Positions 63,741 through 64,000 of a DNA stretch of 64,000 nucleotides are shown here, piece by piece (within the stretch, counting starts at the first letter, position 1; each line of letters begins with the position of its first letter). Source of the DNA: Pyrus communis. Lineage: Eukaryota; Streptophyta; Magnoliopsida; Rosales; Rosaceae. A model generated the notes under the pieces. That model ran no database searches, was not told the DNA's origin, and saw only the letters and a program-made list of their open reading frames with translations. The stretch is taken from NCBI RefSeq assembly GCF_963583255.1, contig NC_084813.1, forward strand, positions 22,802,953 through 22,866,952, read 5' to 3'. The position numbers and the translations under genes were made by a program.

Positions 63741-64000
63741 GCGAGCAACATCTTCAACGAAATGGGAGCAGTGTGGCCAGAAAGCAGTAGAATTTGAATA
63801 GGATATTAGTAAATGTTTTGCTTCAAATTTCATATCAATTGTATTTAAATCCAATTGAACACAAACTAAATCAAGAGAATCATGTTCCAATTGCATTCTT
63901 AATCACTGTACTCGGTACTAAATAGTCCGCATCCAATGTGATTAGCTCGGACTTTGTACAAAAATTCCTAGTCAAGTAAATTTTTCACCAGGCAGCATGT

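Noticed and set aside
1..64000. Search for tRNA, rRNA or microRNA genes.
   Set aside because: Apart from SINE box motifs and the 5S-like block in the Cassandra LTR, no cloverleaf or rRNA gene was evident by eye. MITE hairpins are better explained as transposons.

Overview
This is plant nuclear DNA: AT-rich, with spliced gene remnants, plant-only gene families and many small nested transposons. The core is a tandem cluster of FERONIA-type malectin-like receptor kinases (CrRLK1L family: signal peptide, malectin-like ectodomain, one membrane span, RD-type Ser/Thr kinase, no introns in the coding region). A eudicot is clear. Rosaceae, perhaps apple/pear, is my guess from the look of the repeats, and I could not test it.

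All the better-preserved receptor genes lie on the + strand. Three read as intact: 32711-35383 (890 aa), 49324-51828 (834 aa, conserved C-terminal tail lost) and 53984-56569 (861 aa). One nearly intact gene (2012-2975 plus 6289-7905) is split by about 3.3 kb of Ty1/copia-type retrotransposon DNA. Two paralogues (11012-14256 and 39678-42068) are pseudogenes with stops, frameshifts and, in the first, a solo LTR. About ten short pieces, mostly signal-peptide and N-terminal ectodomain coding sequence plus two 3' tails, are scattered through the window.

Much of the rest is duplicated. Block 1 is a receptor pseudogene followed by a convergent, intron-containing eIF3m pseudogene (about 10930-17036 and 39590-45152). 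Block 2 carries a lipoxygenase fragment, a matrix-metalloproteinase fragment and a receptor N-terminus (about 17490-22600 and 24110-29640); a C9orf85/DUF2039-like gene sits between its two copies. Block 3 is the 49324/53984 gene pair, whose broken partial copy runs from 61532 to the right edge. Because the copies can be aligned by eye, several transposon insertions can be delimited against an empty site.

Mobile DNA includes three solo LTRs with perfect 5-bp target duplications (11270-12041, 29779-31990, 48260-48832), a Cassandra-type LTR with a 5S-rRNA-like segment (8208-8364), a truncated Ty1/copia element with 5' LTR, primer site and gag-pol (58371-61531), a LINE 3' end, SINEs and several MITE-like elements. 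I see no bacterial, viral-satellite or CRISPR-like system. The most notable points are the repeated capture of receptor-gene pieces by rearrangement, a copia-pol/kinase fusion point, and LTRs lodged inside receptor genes.
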